Source: DATATV01 sp036268615
GTDB taxonomy: Bacteria; Actinomycetota; Actinomycetes; Mycobacteriales; Pseudonocardiaceae
Reading direction: 5' to 3'
DNA: 64,000 bases
NCBI GenBank assembly: GCA_036268615.1
Contig: DATATV010000121.1
Span: 62,001 to 126,000 of the forward strand
Both the position numbers and the translations under genes were made by a program. Shown here in pieces: positions 1-7,855 of the stretch. The notes under the pieces are model-generated. The model ran no database searches. It worked only from the letters and a program-made list of their open reading frames with translations, and was not told the DNA's origin. Position 1 is the stretch's first letter. Every line of letters begins with the position of its first letter.

Positions 1-14
1 ACGCGGTCAGCCGA

Positions 15-1460
15 TCACGCTCGCCGCAAGCCGGCGATCGCCGCGGTGGCCACCAGTCCGGCCGCCGCGACACCGGTGACCACGGCCAGCGCCGGGTGGT
101 AGCTGGCGAGCACCTTGGTCGGCGAGCTGGCCGACGCGCCCGCGCCGATCACCGCGGTCACCACCGCCAGCGTGATCGCCCCGCCCACCTGGAAGGAGGT
201 CTGCACCAGGCCCGAGGCGAGCCCCTGCTCGTCGTCGCTGACCCCACTGGTCGCCTGGATGTTCAGCGCCGGGAAGGCAAGGGCGAAACCCAGGCCCAGC
301 AACAACATGCTCGGCAGAATCACCGCCGCGTAGTGCGGCACGACGCCGATCCGGAGGAACAGCGCATAGCCGACGACGAAGCTGGCCAACCCGGCCATCA
401 CCACCCGGGCCGGACCGAACCGGTTGACCAGCGCGCCGGTCCGCGGACCGCCGAACGCGACGATCAGCCCGGCCGGCAGGAAGGCCAGGGCCATCCCGAT
501 CGGCGCCCACTTCAGCAACGACTGCAGGTACATGGTGCCGATGAACTGGAAGCCGATGTAGGCACCGAACACCGCGACAGCGGCCAGGTTCGCCGCGATC
601 ACCGCCCGGTTGCGCAGGATGCCCAAGCGCAGCAGCGGATGCGCCACCCGCTGTTCGATCAGGACGAACGCGGTGACCAGCGCGGCCACCAGGACGAACG
701 AGACGAGCGTGCGGACCGAACCCCAGCCGGCCTGCGGCGCGGACACCACCGTGTAGACCAGCAGCAGCAGGGCCACCGTGCTGGTGACCGCACCGGCGAG
801 GTCGTAGCCGCGGTGCGCGAGATCGGCGGCACCGTGGTCGGGGATCAGCTTGAAGCCGGCGACCAGCACGGCCAGCGCGATCGGCACCGGCAGCAGGAAC
901 ACCCAGCGCCAGCCGACCTCGGTCATCAGTCCGCCGAGGATCAGGCCGGAGGAGAATCCACTTGCGCCACAAGCGGTGTAGATGCTCAGCGCCCGGTTGC
1001 GCGCCGGCCCCTCGTGGAACGTCGTGGTGATGATGGACAGGCCGGCCGGCGCGGTGAACGCGGCGCTCGCCCCCTTGATGAACCGGGTCGCGATCAGTAG
1101 CGCCGAGCTGTCCACCAGCCCGCCGAGCAGCGAGGCGACGGTGAACACGGCCAGCGCGATCAGTAACACCCGCCGGCGGCCGAGCAGGTCGGCGGTGCGG
1201 CCGCCGAGCAGCAGGAAGCCGCCGTAGCCGAGTACATAACCGCTGACCACCCATTGCAGTGACGAGGTGGACATGCCCAGGTCGGCGCGGATGGAGGGCA
1301 GCGCGACGCCGACCATCGAGACGTCGAGGCCGTCCAGGAAGAGCACTCCGCAGAGCAGGATCAGCGCGCCCCACACCCGAGGGCTCCAGTTCAGGTGCGC
1401 GATCGAGGTGAACGGCGCGGGTCGCGCGGCGGCGACCGGAGTTGTCGTGCCTGAGGTCAT
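15..1460 (-). CDS. MFS drug-exporter-like transporter (DHA2/EmrB type)
   Basis: A 481-aa polytopic inner-membrane protein with about 14 hydrophobic segments, the layout of the DHA2 (14-TMS, EmrB/QacA) branch of proton-driven exporters. The MFS signature after TM2 is clear (GGRTADLLGRRR, about residues 86-97), and an Asp in TM1 (LFLDGLDVSMV) is typical of the family. ATG at 1460 is used; the gene ends just inside the window. It faces a MarR regulator across an 87-bp gap that holds palindromes, so drug-responsive repression of the pump is likely. The substrate cannot be told from sequence. Confidence 0.9.
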   Translation of the reverse strand: MTSGTTTPVAAARPAPFTSIAHLNWSPRVWGALILLCGVLFLDGLDVSMVGVALPSIRADLGMSTSSLQWVVSGYVLGYGGFLLLGGRTADLLGRRRVLLIALAVFTVASLLGGLVDSSALLIATRFIKGASAAFTAPAGLSIITTTFHEGPARNRALSIYTACGASGFSSGLILGGLMTEVGWRWVFLLPVPIALAVLVAGFKLIPDHGAADLAHRGYDLAGAVTSTVALLLLVYTVVSAPQAGWGSVRTLVSFVLVAALVTAFVLIEQRVAHPLLRLGILRNRAVIAANLAAVAVFGAYIGFQFIGTMYLQSLLKWAPIGMALAFLPAGLIVAFGGPRTGALVNRFGPARVVMAGLASFVVGYALFLRIGVVPHYAAVILPSMLLLGLGFALAFPALNIQATSGVSDDEQGLASGLVQTSFQVGGAITLAVVTAVIGAGASASSPTKVLASYHPALAVVTGVAAAGLVATAAIAGLRRA

Positions 1461-1470
1461 GGCTACGAAC

Positions 1471-1494
1471 TTACATGCGCGTGCATCTAATGCA
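1471..1494. promoter_or_regulatory. Palindromic operator between MFS exporter and marR
   Basis: Positions 1471-1490 form an imperfect 20-bp palindrome (TTACATGCGCGTGCATCTAA, 16 of 20 positions symmetric). An overlapping perfect TGCAT-3nt-ATGCA inverted repeat lies at 1482-1494. The site starts 10 bp upstream of the exporter start and 54 bp upstream of the regulator start. Size and placement fit a MarR dimer site that represses both genes; binding is inferred. Confidence 0.5.
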
Positions 1495-1547
1495 AGAGTA
1501 ATTAATGCGTGAGAAAATTATGTGGTGTCATCTGCTACACTTCCGGG

Positions 1548-1925
1548 ATGGTCGAGGCTGAGCTGGTGGGGGCCTGGCGGGACATATTGGAGCGCTACCA
1601 CGCGACATGGGGGGCGCTGGACCGCGCGCTGCGCGAGCGCCATCAGCTGGGCGCGACCGAGTTCGAAGTGCTCGACCAGTTGGCCGAGGTGCCGGCCGAC
1701 GACTGCGCCGACTGCCGCATGCAGGACCTCGGCTCGCGGGTGCAGCTCAGCCAGAGCGCACTGTCCCGAGTGGTCAGTCGACTGGAACAGGACGGCCTGG
1801 TCACCAGGTCCATGTGCGCCGACGACCGCCGCGGCATCTTCGTCGCGCTGACCTCGACCGGGCGCGCCCGGCACGCGGAGGCGATGAGCACCCACCGCAG
1901 CGTGCTGGCGGAGAATCTCAGCTGA
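1548..1925 (+). CDS. MarR-family transcriptional regulator
   Basis: A 125-aa winged-helix protein. After an N-terminal helix come the recognition-helix region (RVQLSQSALSRVVSRLEQDG) and the wing (LVTRSMCADDRRGIFVALTSTGR), which has the D-x-R-G hairpin typical of MarR. A CADDCADC-like stretch before the helix-turn-helix carries two cysteines (about residues 47 and 50), which could be redox or metal responsive but is unproven. The ATG at 1548 (MVEAELVG) is preferred because residues encoded upstream of it do not resemble the family. Divergent from the MFS exporter it probably controls. Confidence 0.88.
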   Translation: MVEAELVGAWRDILERYHATWGALDRALRERHQLGATEFEVLDQLAEVPADDCADCRMQDLGSRVQLSQSALSRVVSRLEQDGLVTRSMCADDRRGIFVALTSTGRARHAEAMSTHRSVLAENLS

Positions 1926-2389
1926 CGTATCGGACAGTGGATCACCGACCGGACACGAGGCGTGTTCGACAAGTGGCCGGCTACGGTCCGCATCCCTGAC
2001 CTGGTTGTGGTACCAGCAGACGTTGCCGCCACAGGTCCAGCCCGGTTCCGAGCGGTCGACGTGTGCGTCGCGGTGGAGTGGCCCCACCGGGATCGAAGCG
2101 GATTGATCGGCAGACGAAATTCGGCGAATACGCGGCTGCCGCCGCCCAATCTGCACGTACGACAGAACGCGCCCAGCAGAAAACCCCGACGAAGAGATGA
2201 CGCGGTCACGCACGAACCGCAGCCTGACAGCAAACGCCTGCCATCTCGGAGACCTGCCGGCTCGGCGAGGTCACAGACCACCGCCCGGCAACCAAAGACC
2301 GCAGCACAGCGGGGCGGCACACCGGTCAACCTGGCGTGCCACCCCGCTTCGCGCGAGATCCGAAGATCCCAAGAACTACCGGGTGGAGA
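1926..2389. other. 464-bp gap between marR and ilvC
   Basis: No convincing gene in either strand; the long open frames here have no recognisable motif and no ribosome binding site. The only structure seen is the hairpin at 2309-2347 downstream of ilvC. The middle could be a degraded gene, but I cannot name one. Confidence 0.4.
2309..2347 (-). terminator. Hairpin downstream of ilvC
   Basis: A 12-bp stem with one mismatch: GCGGGGCGGCAC at 2309-2320 pairs with GTGCCACCCCGC at 2336-2347 around a 15-nt loop. It lies 42 bp beyond the ilvC stop codon. There is no U-tract, which is common for actinobacterial terminators. Confidence 0.5.
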
Positions 2390-3403
2390 TCAGGCGGTCT
2401 CGGTGATCGGCCGGTCCACCCAGGACATCAGGCCGCGCAGGTGCTTGCCGACCGCCTCGATGCCGTGCGCCTCCCCCTCGGCCTGCAGCTTGGTGAAGTT
2501 CGGCCGCCCGGCCTGGTCCTCGGCGACCCACTCGGCGGCGAACCGGCCGTCCTGGATCTCGTCGAGGATCTTGCGCATCTCGGCCTTGACCGTGGGGCTG
2601 ACCACGCGCGGGCCGCGGGTCAGGTCGCCGTACTCGGCGGTGTCGGAGATCGAGTAACGCATCCGCGCGATGCCACCCTCGTAGATCAGGTCCACGATGA
2701 GTTTGAGCTCGTGCAGCACCTCGAAGTAGGCGATCTCCGGCTGGTATCCGGCTTCCACCAGGGTCTCGAAGCCGGCCTGGATCAGCGAGGTGGTGCCACC
2801 GCACAGCACGCTCTGCTCGCCGAACAGGTCGGTCTCGGTCTCCTCGGTGAAGGTGGTCTTGATCACACCGGCCCGGGTGCCGCCGATGCCCTTGGCGTAG
2901 GCCAGGCCCAGCGCGAGCGCGGAACCGGTGGCGTCCTGCTCCACCGCGACCAGGTCCGGCACGCCCTTGCCGTCCACGAACTGGCGGCGCACCAGGTGAC
3001 CCGGGCCCTTCGGGGCGACCAGCACCACGTCCACGTTCGTCGGCGGCTTGATCAGGCCGTAGCGGATGTTGAAGCCGTGGCCGAAGAACAGCGCGTCGCC
3101 GTCCTTGAGGTTGGGCGCGATGTCATCGGCGTAGATCTTGGCCTGCTTGGTGTCCGGCGCCAGGATCATGATCACGTCGGCTTCCGCCGACGCCTCGGCC
3201 GGGGTGAGCACCCGCAGGCCCTGCTCCTCGGCCTTCGCCCGCGACTTCGACCCGGCCGGCAGCCCGACCCGGACGTCCACGCCGGAGTCGCGCAGGCTCA
3301 GCGCGTGCGCGTGGCCCTGGCTGCCGTAGCCGATGACGGCGACCTTGCGCCCCTGGATGACGCCAAGGTCAGCGTCGTCGTCGTAGAAGATCTCGGCGGT
3401 CAT
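2390..3403 (-). CDS. ilvC: Ketol-acid reductoisomerase (class I)
   Basis: A 337-aa enzyme of the short class I type. It converts acetolactate or acetohydroxybutyrate to the dihydroxy acids with NADPH and Mg2+, the second common step of Val/Leu/Ile synthesis. The N-terminal Rossmann motif (AVIGYGSQGHAHALSL, about residues 23-38) and the C-terminal acid-rich Mg-binding helical domain (FGEQSVLCGG onward, with the EVLHELK segment) are intact. The start is ATG at 3403, preceded by an AAAGGGAG ribosome site. It is the last gene of ilvB-ilvN-ilvC, 33 bp after ilvN. Confidence 0.98.
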   Translation of the reverse strand: MTAEIFYDDDADLGVIQGRKVAVIGYGSQGHAHALSLRDSGVDVRVGLPAGSKSRAKAEEQGLRVLTPAEASAEADVIMILAPDTKQAKIYADDIAPNLKDGDALFFGHGFNIRYGLIKPPTNVDVVLVAPKGPGHLVRRQFVDGKGVPDLVAVEQDATGSALALGLAYAKGIGGTRAGVIKTTFTEETETDLFGEQSVLCGGTTSLIQAGFETLVEAGYQPEIAYFEVLHELKLIVDLIYEGGIARMRYSISDTAEYGDLTRGPRVVSPTVKAEMRKILDEIQDGRFAAEWVAEDQAGRPNFTKLQAEGEAHGIEAVGKHLRGLMSWVDRPITETA

Positions 3404-3436
3404 GTGGATCAGGTACTCCCTTTCGGATTACGGAAA

Positions 3437-3943
3437 TCAGCGAACCGCGGTAGCGGTGATCGAGCGCGGACCACGGCCGACGGCGACCATGCCGGACTGG
3501 ACCATCTCGCGCACACCGTAGGGCTCAAGCATGCGCAGCAGTGCGTCGAGCTTGTCCGCGGTACCCGTGGCCTCGATGGTCAGCGACTCCGGCGAGACAT
3601 CGACGACCTTGGCCCGGAACATCTGGACGGTCTCCAGCACCTGGCTGCGCACGGACGCATCCGCGCGCACCTTCACCAGGAGCAGTTCACGTTGCACCGA
3701 GCTCGACGATTCGAGCTCCACGATCTTGATGACGTTGATCAGCTTGTTGAGCTGTTTGGTGACCTGCTCAAGCGGCAGCTCGTCCACGGTCACCACGATT
3801 GTCATCCTGGACACATCGGGATGCTCGGTCGGTCCGACGGCGAGCGACTCGATGTTGAAGCCCCGCCGGGAGAACAGCCCGGCGACCCTGGCCAGCACGC
3901 CCGGCCGGTTCTCGGTCAGCACGCTCAAAGTGTGGCGACTCAT
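3437..3943 (-). CDS. ilvN: Acetolactate synthase small (regulatory) subunit
   Basis: A 168-aa subunit that activates IlvB and gives valine feedback inhibition. An N-terminal ACT domain (about residues 3-75, TENRPGVLARVAGLFSRRGF) is followed by the ALS small-subunit C-terminal domain. The start at 3943 (MSRHTLSVL) is chosen because its ATG overlaps the ilvB stop codon (ATGA), implying translational coupling; upstream in-frame residues are out of family. 33 bp upstream of ilvC in the same operon. Confidence 0.97.
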   Translation of the reverse strand: MSRHTLSVLTENRPGVLARVAGLFSRRGFNIESLAVGPTEHPDVSRMTIVVTVDELPLEQVTKQLNKLINVIKIVELESSSSVQRELLLVKVRADASVRSQVLETVQMFRAKVVDVSPESLTIEATGTADKLDALLRMLEPYGVREMVQSGMVAVGRGPRSITATAVR

Positions 3944-5784
3944 CAGTGTCCATCCTCGTCGAACAGCGGACGAATGCCGCGAGCCGCCATGATCTCGTCG
4001 TTGCCGGTGCCGGTCGCGACCATCGGCCACACCTGCGCGTCCGCGCCGACCACGAAGTCGATGACCACCGGACGATCATTGATCTCCATGGCCTTCCGGA
4101 TGGTCTCGTCGACGTCTTCTTTGGACTCACAGCGTAGTCCGACGCAACCGAGCGCCTCGGCCAGCAGCACGAAGTCGGGAATCCGGTGCTTGTGGGTGCC
4201 CAGGTCGGTGTGCGAGTAGCGGCCCTCGAAGAACAGGTTCTGCCATTGGCGGACCATGCCGAGGTTGCCGTTGTTCATCACCGCGACCTTGATCGGCGCA
4301 CCCTCGATCGAGCAGGTGGCCAGTTCCTGATTGGTCATCTGGAAACAGCCGTCGCCGTCGATCGCCCAGACCGGGGTGTCCGGTCGGCCGAACTTGGCGC
4401 CCATCGCGGCGGGCACCGCGTAGCCCATGGTGCCGAGGCCGCCGGAGTTGATCCACGTCCTCGGGTTCTCGTAGGAGACGAACTGGGCGGCCCACATCTG
4501 GTGCTGGCCGACGCCCGCGGTGTAGACCGCGTCCGGCCCGACCAACTGGCCGATCCGTTCGATCACGTACTGCGGGGACAGCGTGCCGTCGGCGGGCCAC
4601 TCGTAACCCAGCGGGAAGGTCTGCCGGAAGCCGTTGAGCTGCTCCCACCACGGCGCCAGGTCGACCACGTCACCGGCCTCACGCTCGGCGCGCACCGCGG
4701 TGACCAGCTCGACCAGGATCTCCTGGCAGTCACCGACGATCGGCACGTCCGCGTGCCGGTTCTTGGAGATCTCCGCCGGGTCGATGTCGGCGTGCACGAT
4801 CTTCGCGTCCGGTGCGAACGAGGACAGCTGGCCGGTGACCCGGTCGTCGAACCGCGCGCCCAGCGCGATCAGCAGGTCGGCCCGCTGCATCGCGCCCACC
4901 GCGGCCACCGTGCCGTGCATCCCGGGCATGCCCAGGTTCTGCTCGTGCGAGTCGGGGAACGCGCCGCGCGCCATCAGCGTGGTGACCACCGGGATGTTGG
5001 TCAGCTCAGCCAGTTCCAGCAGCGCGGCGGACGCGTTGGCCTTGATCACGCCGCCACCGACGTAGAGCACCGGGCGGTGCGCAGCGGCGATCAGCTTGGC
5101 CGCCTCGCGGACCTGCTTGCCGTGCGGCCGGGTGGTCGGCCGGTAGCCGGGCAGGTGCAGCTCCGGCGGCCACTGGAAGGTGGTCTGCGCCTGCTGCACG
5201 TCCTTGGGGATGTCCACCAGCACCGGACCGGGGCGGCCGGTGGAGGCCAGGTGGAAGGCCTCGGCGATGGTGCGCGGGATGTCCGCCGGGTCGGTGACCA
5301 GGAAGTTGTGCTTGGTCACCGGCATGGTGATGCCGCAGATGTCGGCTTCCTGGAAGCCGTCCGTGCCGATCAGCGGCTGTGCGACCTGGCCGGTGATGGC
5401 GACGATCGGCACCGAGTCCATGTAGGCGTCGGCCAGTGGGGTGACCAGGTTGGTCGCGCCCGGCCCGGACGTGGCCATGCACACGCCGACCTTGCCGCTG
5501 GCCTGCGCGTACCCGGTGGCCGCGTGACCGGCCCCCTGCTCGTGCCGGACCAGCACGTGGCGCACGTTGGGCGAGTCGAGCAGTGCGTCGTAGGCCGGCA
5601 TGATGGTGCCGCCCGGAATGCCGAAGACGATCTCGCAGCCGGCCGCCTCAAGCGACCGGACCAGCGACTGTGCCCCGGAGACCCGCACCGGCGCGCCGCC
5701 TGGTGGGGTGGGTTTGGGTCGTGATCCCGACGACGGTTGCGGCGCCCCCGGTGGCGGGGTGGGTCGCGGCGTAACGGTGGTCAT
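3943..5784 (-). CDS. ilvB: Acetolactate synthase large (catalytic) subunit
   Basis: A 613-aa ThDP enzyme condensing pyruvate with pyruvate or 2-oxobutyrate. A Pro-rich, probably disordered N-terminus (residues 1-33) precedes the ThDP-pyrimidine domain with the catalytic Glu at about residue 82 (RHEQGAGHAATGYA). The central FAD-type domain follows, then the ThDP-pyrophosphate domain with the GDG...NN metal motif (IDGDGCFQMTNQELAT). ATG at 5784 has GAGG 8 bp upstream; an ATG further upstream would lie in the leader. Expression is probably attenuated through the leader at 5836-5942. The gene overlaps ilvN by 1 bp. Confidence 0.97.
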   Translation of the reverse strand: MTTVTPRPTPPPGAPQPSSGSRPKPTPPGGAPVRVSGAQSLVRSLEAAGCEIVFGIPGGTIMPAYDALLDSPNVRHVLVRHEQGAGHAATGYAQASGKVGVCMATSGPGATNLVTPLADAYMDSVPIVAITGQVAQPLIGTDGFQEADICGITMPVTKHNFLVTDPADIPRTIAEAFHLASTGRPGPVLVDIPKDVQQAQTTFQWPPELHLPGYRPTTRPHGKQVREAAKLIAAAHRPVLYVGGGVIKANASAALLELAELTNIPVVTTLMARGAFPDSHEQNLGMPGMHGTVAAVGAMQRADLLIALGARFDDRVTGQLSSFAPDAKIVHADIDPAEISKNRHADVPIVGDCQEILVELVTAVRAEREAGDVVDLAPWWEQLNGFRQTFPLGYEWPADGTLSPQYVIERIGQLVGPDAVYTAGVGQHQMWAAQFVSYENPRTWINSGGLGTMGYAVPAAMGAKFGRPDTPVWAIDGDGCFQMTNQELATCSIEGAPIKVAVMNNGNLGMVRQWQNLFFEGRYSHTDLGTHKHRIPDFVLLAEALGCVGLRCESKEDVDETIRKAMEINDRPVVIDFVVGADAQVWPMVATGTGNDEIMAARGIRPLFDEDGH

Positions 5785-5835
5785 CAGTTTCGCCTCGCGG
5801 TCCTGTGCGGTCTGGTGAAGGGCATGTCCGGGCAA

Positions 5836-5873
5836 CAAAAAACCCCCGCCGACCGGAGTGGCCGTACGAGGGT
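5836..5873 (-). terminator. ilvBNC attenuator (intrinsic terminator)
   Basis: Read on the minus strand: ACCCTC (5873-5868), then CGGCC, a 5-nt loop, GGTCG, then GGGGGT (5847-5842), followed immediately by a T-run ending at 5836. The two stem blocks give 11 pairs including G-U. This is one of very few true U-tract terminators in the window. It sits between the leader peptide and ilvB, where an attenuator should be. Confidence 0.82.
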
Positions 5874-5894
5874 GCGCGTCGACAAACCGTACTG

Positions 5895-5942
5895 TCAGGC
5901 GTCGACGCGCCTGGGAAGTACGAGAATGCTGTTGCGTGACAT
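5895..5942 (-). CDS. ilv leader peptide (15 aa)
   Basis: ATG at 5942 opens a 15-codon frame, MSRNSILVLPRRVDA, ending in TGA at 5895. The Ile-Leu-Val-Leu run is the regulatory feature expected for ribosome-mediated attenuation by branched-chain amino acids, as known for ilvBNC leaders of Corynebacterium and Streptomyces. No Shine-Dalgarno is present and the predicted transcript starts at the A of this ATG, so it is probably a leaderless mRNA. Downstream, a GCGCGTCGAC segment at the end of the peptide can pair over 10 bp with a GTCGACGCGC just before the terminator, giving the alternative fold. Confidence 0.8.
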   Translation of the reverse strand: MSRNSILVLPRRVDA

Positions 5943-5949
5943 GAGAGAG

Positions 5950-5979
5950 ACGTTAATGCGCGCGGCGGGCCGGCGTCAA
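5950..5979 (-). promoter_or_regulatory. ilvBNC promoter
   Basis: On the minus strand TTGACG (5979-5974) and TAACGT (5955-5950) are separated by 18 bp, a good match to sigma-70-type actinobacterial promoters (TTGAC, TAnnnT). Seven bases after the -10 element comes the A of the leader-peptide ATG, so the predicted start site coincides with the start codon. Confidence 0.65.
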
Positions 5980-6084
5980 CTTGGCGGGATGCTCCTCCCG
6001 GATGCTGGGCAGCGGTGCGCTGGCCCGATCGGGTGACGCGACCCCGGTCGAGCCAGGTCGGTCGTGCCCGTGCACCATGAATGA

Positions 6085-6663
6085 GTGTCCGACCACACCG
6101 CGATCGAACCCTCCCGCCCGGCTCCGGCGCTGCCCTCCCGGCTGGTGTTCAAGACCCCGCGCGCGGCCCTGGTCGCCGTGGCCTTTTTCGCGCTGTGCGA
6201 GTCGACCGTCGCGCTGGCCGGTGGCTGGCTCGCACTGCTCTACCTGATCCCGGTGCTGATGGCCGTCTGGGTGCTGCGCACCAGGACCGTCGTCGACGAG
6301 AACCGGCTGGTCATCCGGCGAGTGCTGGGCAGGCGCGTGGTCAACTGGTCGGATGTGGCCTACCTGCGGATGCGCGAGGGCAAGTGGGTCGCCGCGGTGC
6401 TCACCAACAGCAGCCAGGTCGCGCTGCCGGCGGTACGCACGATGCACCTGCCGGTGCTCTCGCTGATCACCAACGGCCGGGTGGACGACCCGACCGCCGC
6501 CCAGGCGCACGACGAGCCGGCCGCCGAGACCACCGAGCAGCCCACCGCGACGGAATCCGCTGAGACGACCACATCCGCTGAGACCACGGAAACGACCGGG
6601 ACGACGGCGGAGCCGCCGGTCGCGTCCGAGGACACGGCCGACGCCTCCGCCGACAAGAGTTGA
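6085..6663 (+). CDS. PH-domain membrane protein (CFP-6-like)
   Basis: A 192-aa protein with one or two hydrophobic segments (about residues 30-65) followed by a bacterial PH-like domain (about 66-120, with RTVVDENRLVIRRVLG and VNWSDVAYLRM). The Thr/Glu/Ala-rich tail (about 135-192, repeated ETT units) is surely disordered. The family matches M. tuberculosis CFP-6 (Rv3004), which also lies next to ilvB (recalled from memory). GTG at 6085 is used; the ATG at 6081 is out of frame. Its molecular role is unknown. Divergent from the ilv operon. Confidence 0.75.
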   Translation: MSDHTAIEPSRPAPALPSRLVFKTPRAALVAVAFFALCESTVALAGGWLALLYLIPVLMAVWVLRTRTVVDENRLVIRRVLGRRVVNWSDVAYLRMREGKWVAAVLTNSSQVALPAVRTMHLPVLSLITNGRVDDPTAAQAHDEPAAETTEQPTATESAETTTSAETTETTGTTAEPPVASEDTADASADKS

Positions 6664-6667
6664 CCGA

Positions 6668-7396
6668 CTACCTCGAACTCACGCTGAACGAGTTGCCGCC
6701 GGAGACCGCGGACGGCGTGTAGTAGGTGGTGCCGTTCTGCACCAGCAGGATCTCGCCCGAGCTGGTCAGGTTCGGGTTCGCGCCGTTGGCGGTCAGCCCG
6801 GAGAAAGTCGTCTTGGACAGCGAGGGCGGCGAGGAGATGGTGCCGCCGACCTCGGTGGCCTCCTGGATGTACTCGACCGAGTCGGCCGGGCCGGAGTAGC
6901 TCTTCGACGTGCTGAAGGTCGCTCCGCTGGTGTTGTCGGTGAGCTTCATCGTCCAGCTGCTGCCGCTGCCCTTGGTGATCGTGCCGGTCATCGAGTCACC
7001 CGGGTGGATCGTCATGTTGATCCGGGTCTCGGACGCCGGCAGGATCTCCCACCAGGCACCGTAGGACGCCCGGCCACCGACCGTGTCCTGCTCGGTGCCG
7101 GTCTGGATCAGGTTCGAGTTGTTGTACCCGTCGATGCCCACCCAGTCCGAGGAGTACTTGTTGCTTGACGACGTGGTCACCGTCGGCACGTTCCAGGTCG
7201 CCGTGGCCGTGGTGAAGGTGCCGGTCTTGGCGTAACCGGACCAGTTGGTCGACTGCTGGGCCGACTTGATGTGGCCACTCACGTGGTTGACCGCGTTGGC
7301 GTGCGGGGTGGCCGCACTCGCCGCGGGCACGATGGCAAGCGCGAGGCCGGCGGCGATGCCGGCAATCGCGAAGGTACGCAGGGATTTGATACCCAC
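6668..7396 (-). CDS. Secreted G1-family (eqolisin-like) peptidase
   Basis: A 242-aa exported protein. A Sec signal peptide (residues 1 to about 28, cleaved after ASA) is followed by a beta-sandwich with the peptidase G1 landmarks: NWSGYA, then WVGIDG..LIQTGTEQ carrying the candidate catalytic Gln, and a later VEYIQEATEVGG with the candidate catalytic Glu. Glutamic peptidases of this type act at acidic pH. GGAG lies 10 bp before the ATG. Convergent with the PH-domain gene, with 4 bp between the stops. Catalysis is inferred from the Gln/Glu pair. Confidence 0.8.
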   Translation of the reverse strand: MGIKSLRTFAIAGIAAGLALAIVPAASAATPHANAVNHVSGHIKSAQQSTNWSGYAKTGTFTTATATWNVPTVTTSSSNKYSSDWVGIDGYNNSNLIQTGTEQDTVGGRASYGAWWEILPASETRINMTIHPGDSMTGTITKGSGSSWTMKLTDNTSGATFSTSKSYSGPADSVEYIQEATEVGGTISSPPSLSKTTFSGLTANGANPNLTSSGEILLVQNGTTYYTPSAVSGGNSFSVSSR

Positions 7397-7855
7397 CGGT
7401 GCTCCTTTTTGAGAATGGCGAATCCATGCAGGGACTCAAAAGAGGGAACTGCGTGGCGTCGCCTTTCCTCCTCGCACAATCAGCGCCGCCCTGTTGTGAG
7501 TCTGCGCACCGTGTTGACCTGCTGACAAGACTTCCCGGCCGGCGGACCACACGGGAATGTGGCGCCTCCGCCAATCGGCCGAAGAATCACCAGCTCAACC
7601 CCGGTGCCGTCACACGCTCGTCACACCGCGCAATCACCGGCAATACATGACAGTTAAACAGATAACAGCGCGCGGGCCGTGAATTGGGGGAATCAGCACC
7701 GCGCCCGCGGTAAGTGGACACGACTCCTCGATGGACCGGCGACCACTGGTTGGGACGACACACGGCTGATCCCGGTTCGCCCGTCAGGGGTAACCTGGAA
7801 CCCACTCAACACAACGCTCCAGGCCCATGAGTCCGGCCGCAACCTTGGAGGAGCT
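7397..7855. other. 459-bp divergent gap upstream of peptidase and ilvD
   Basis: The gap must carry the promoters of the G1 peptidase (minus) and ilvD (plus). No small gene with a ribosome site and no clear leader peptide rich in Ile/Val/Leu was found, unlike the gap before ilvB. The ilvD Shine-Dalgarno (GGAGGAG, 7847-7853) closes the region. Confidence 0.4.

Noticed and set aside
1962..2657. Frame in the marR-ilvC gap with a VDVCVAVEWP-like stretch
   Set aside because: It runs into the antisense of ilvC, has no ribosome site and no recognisable domain.
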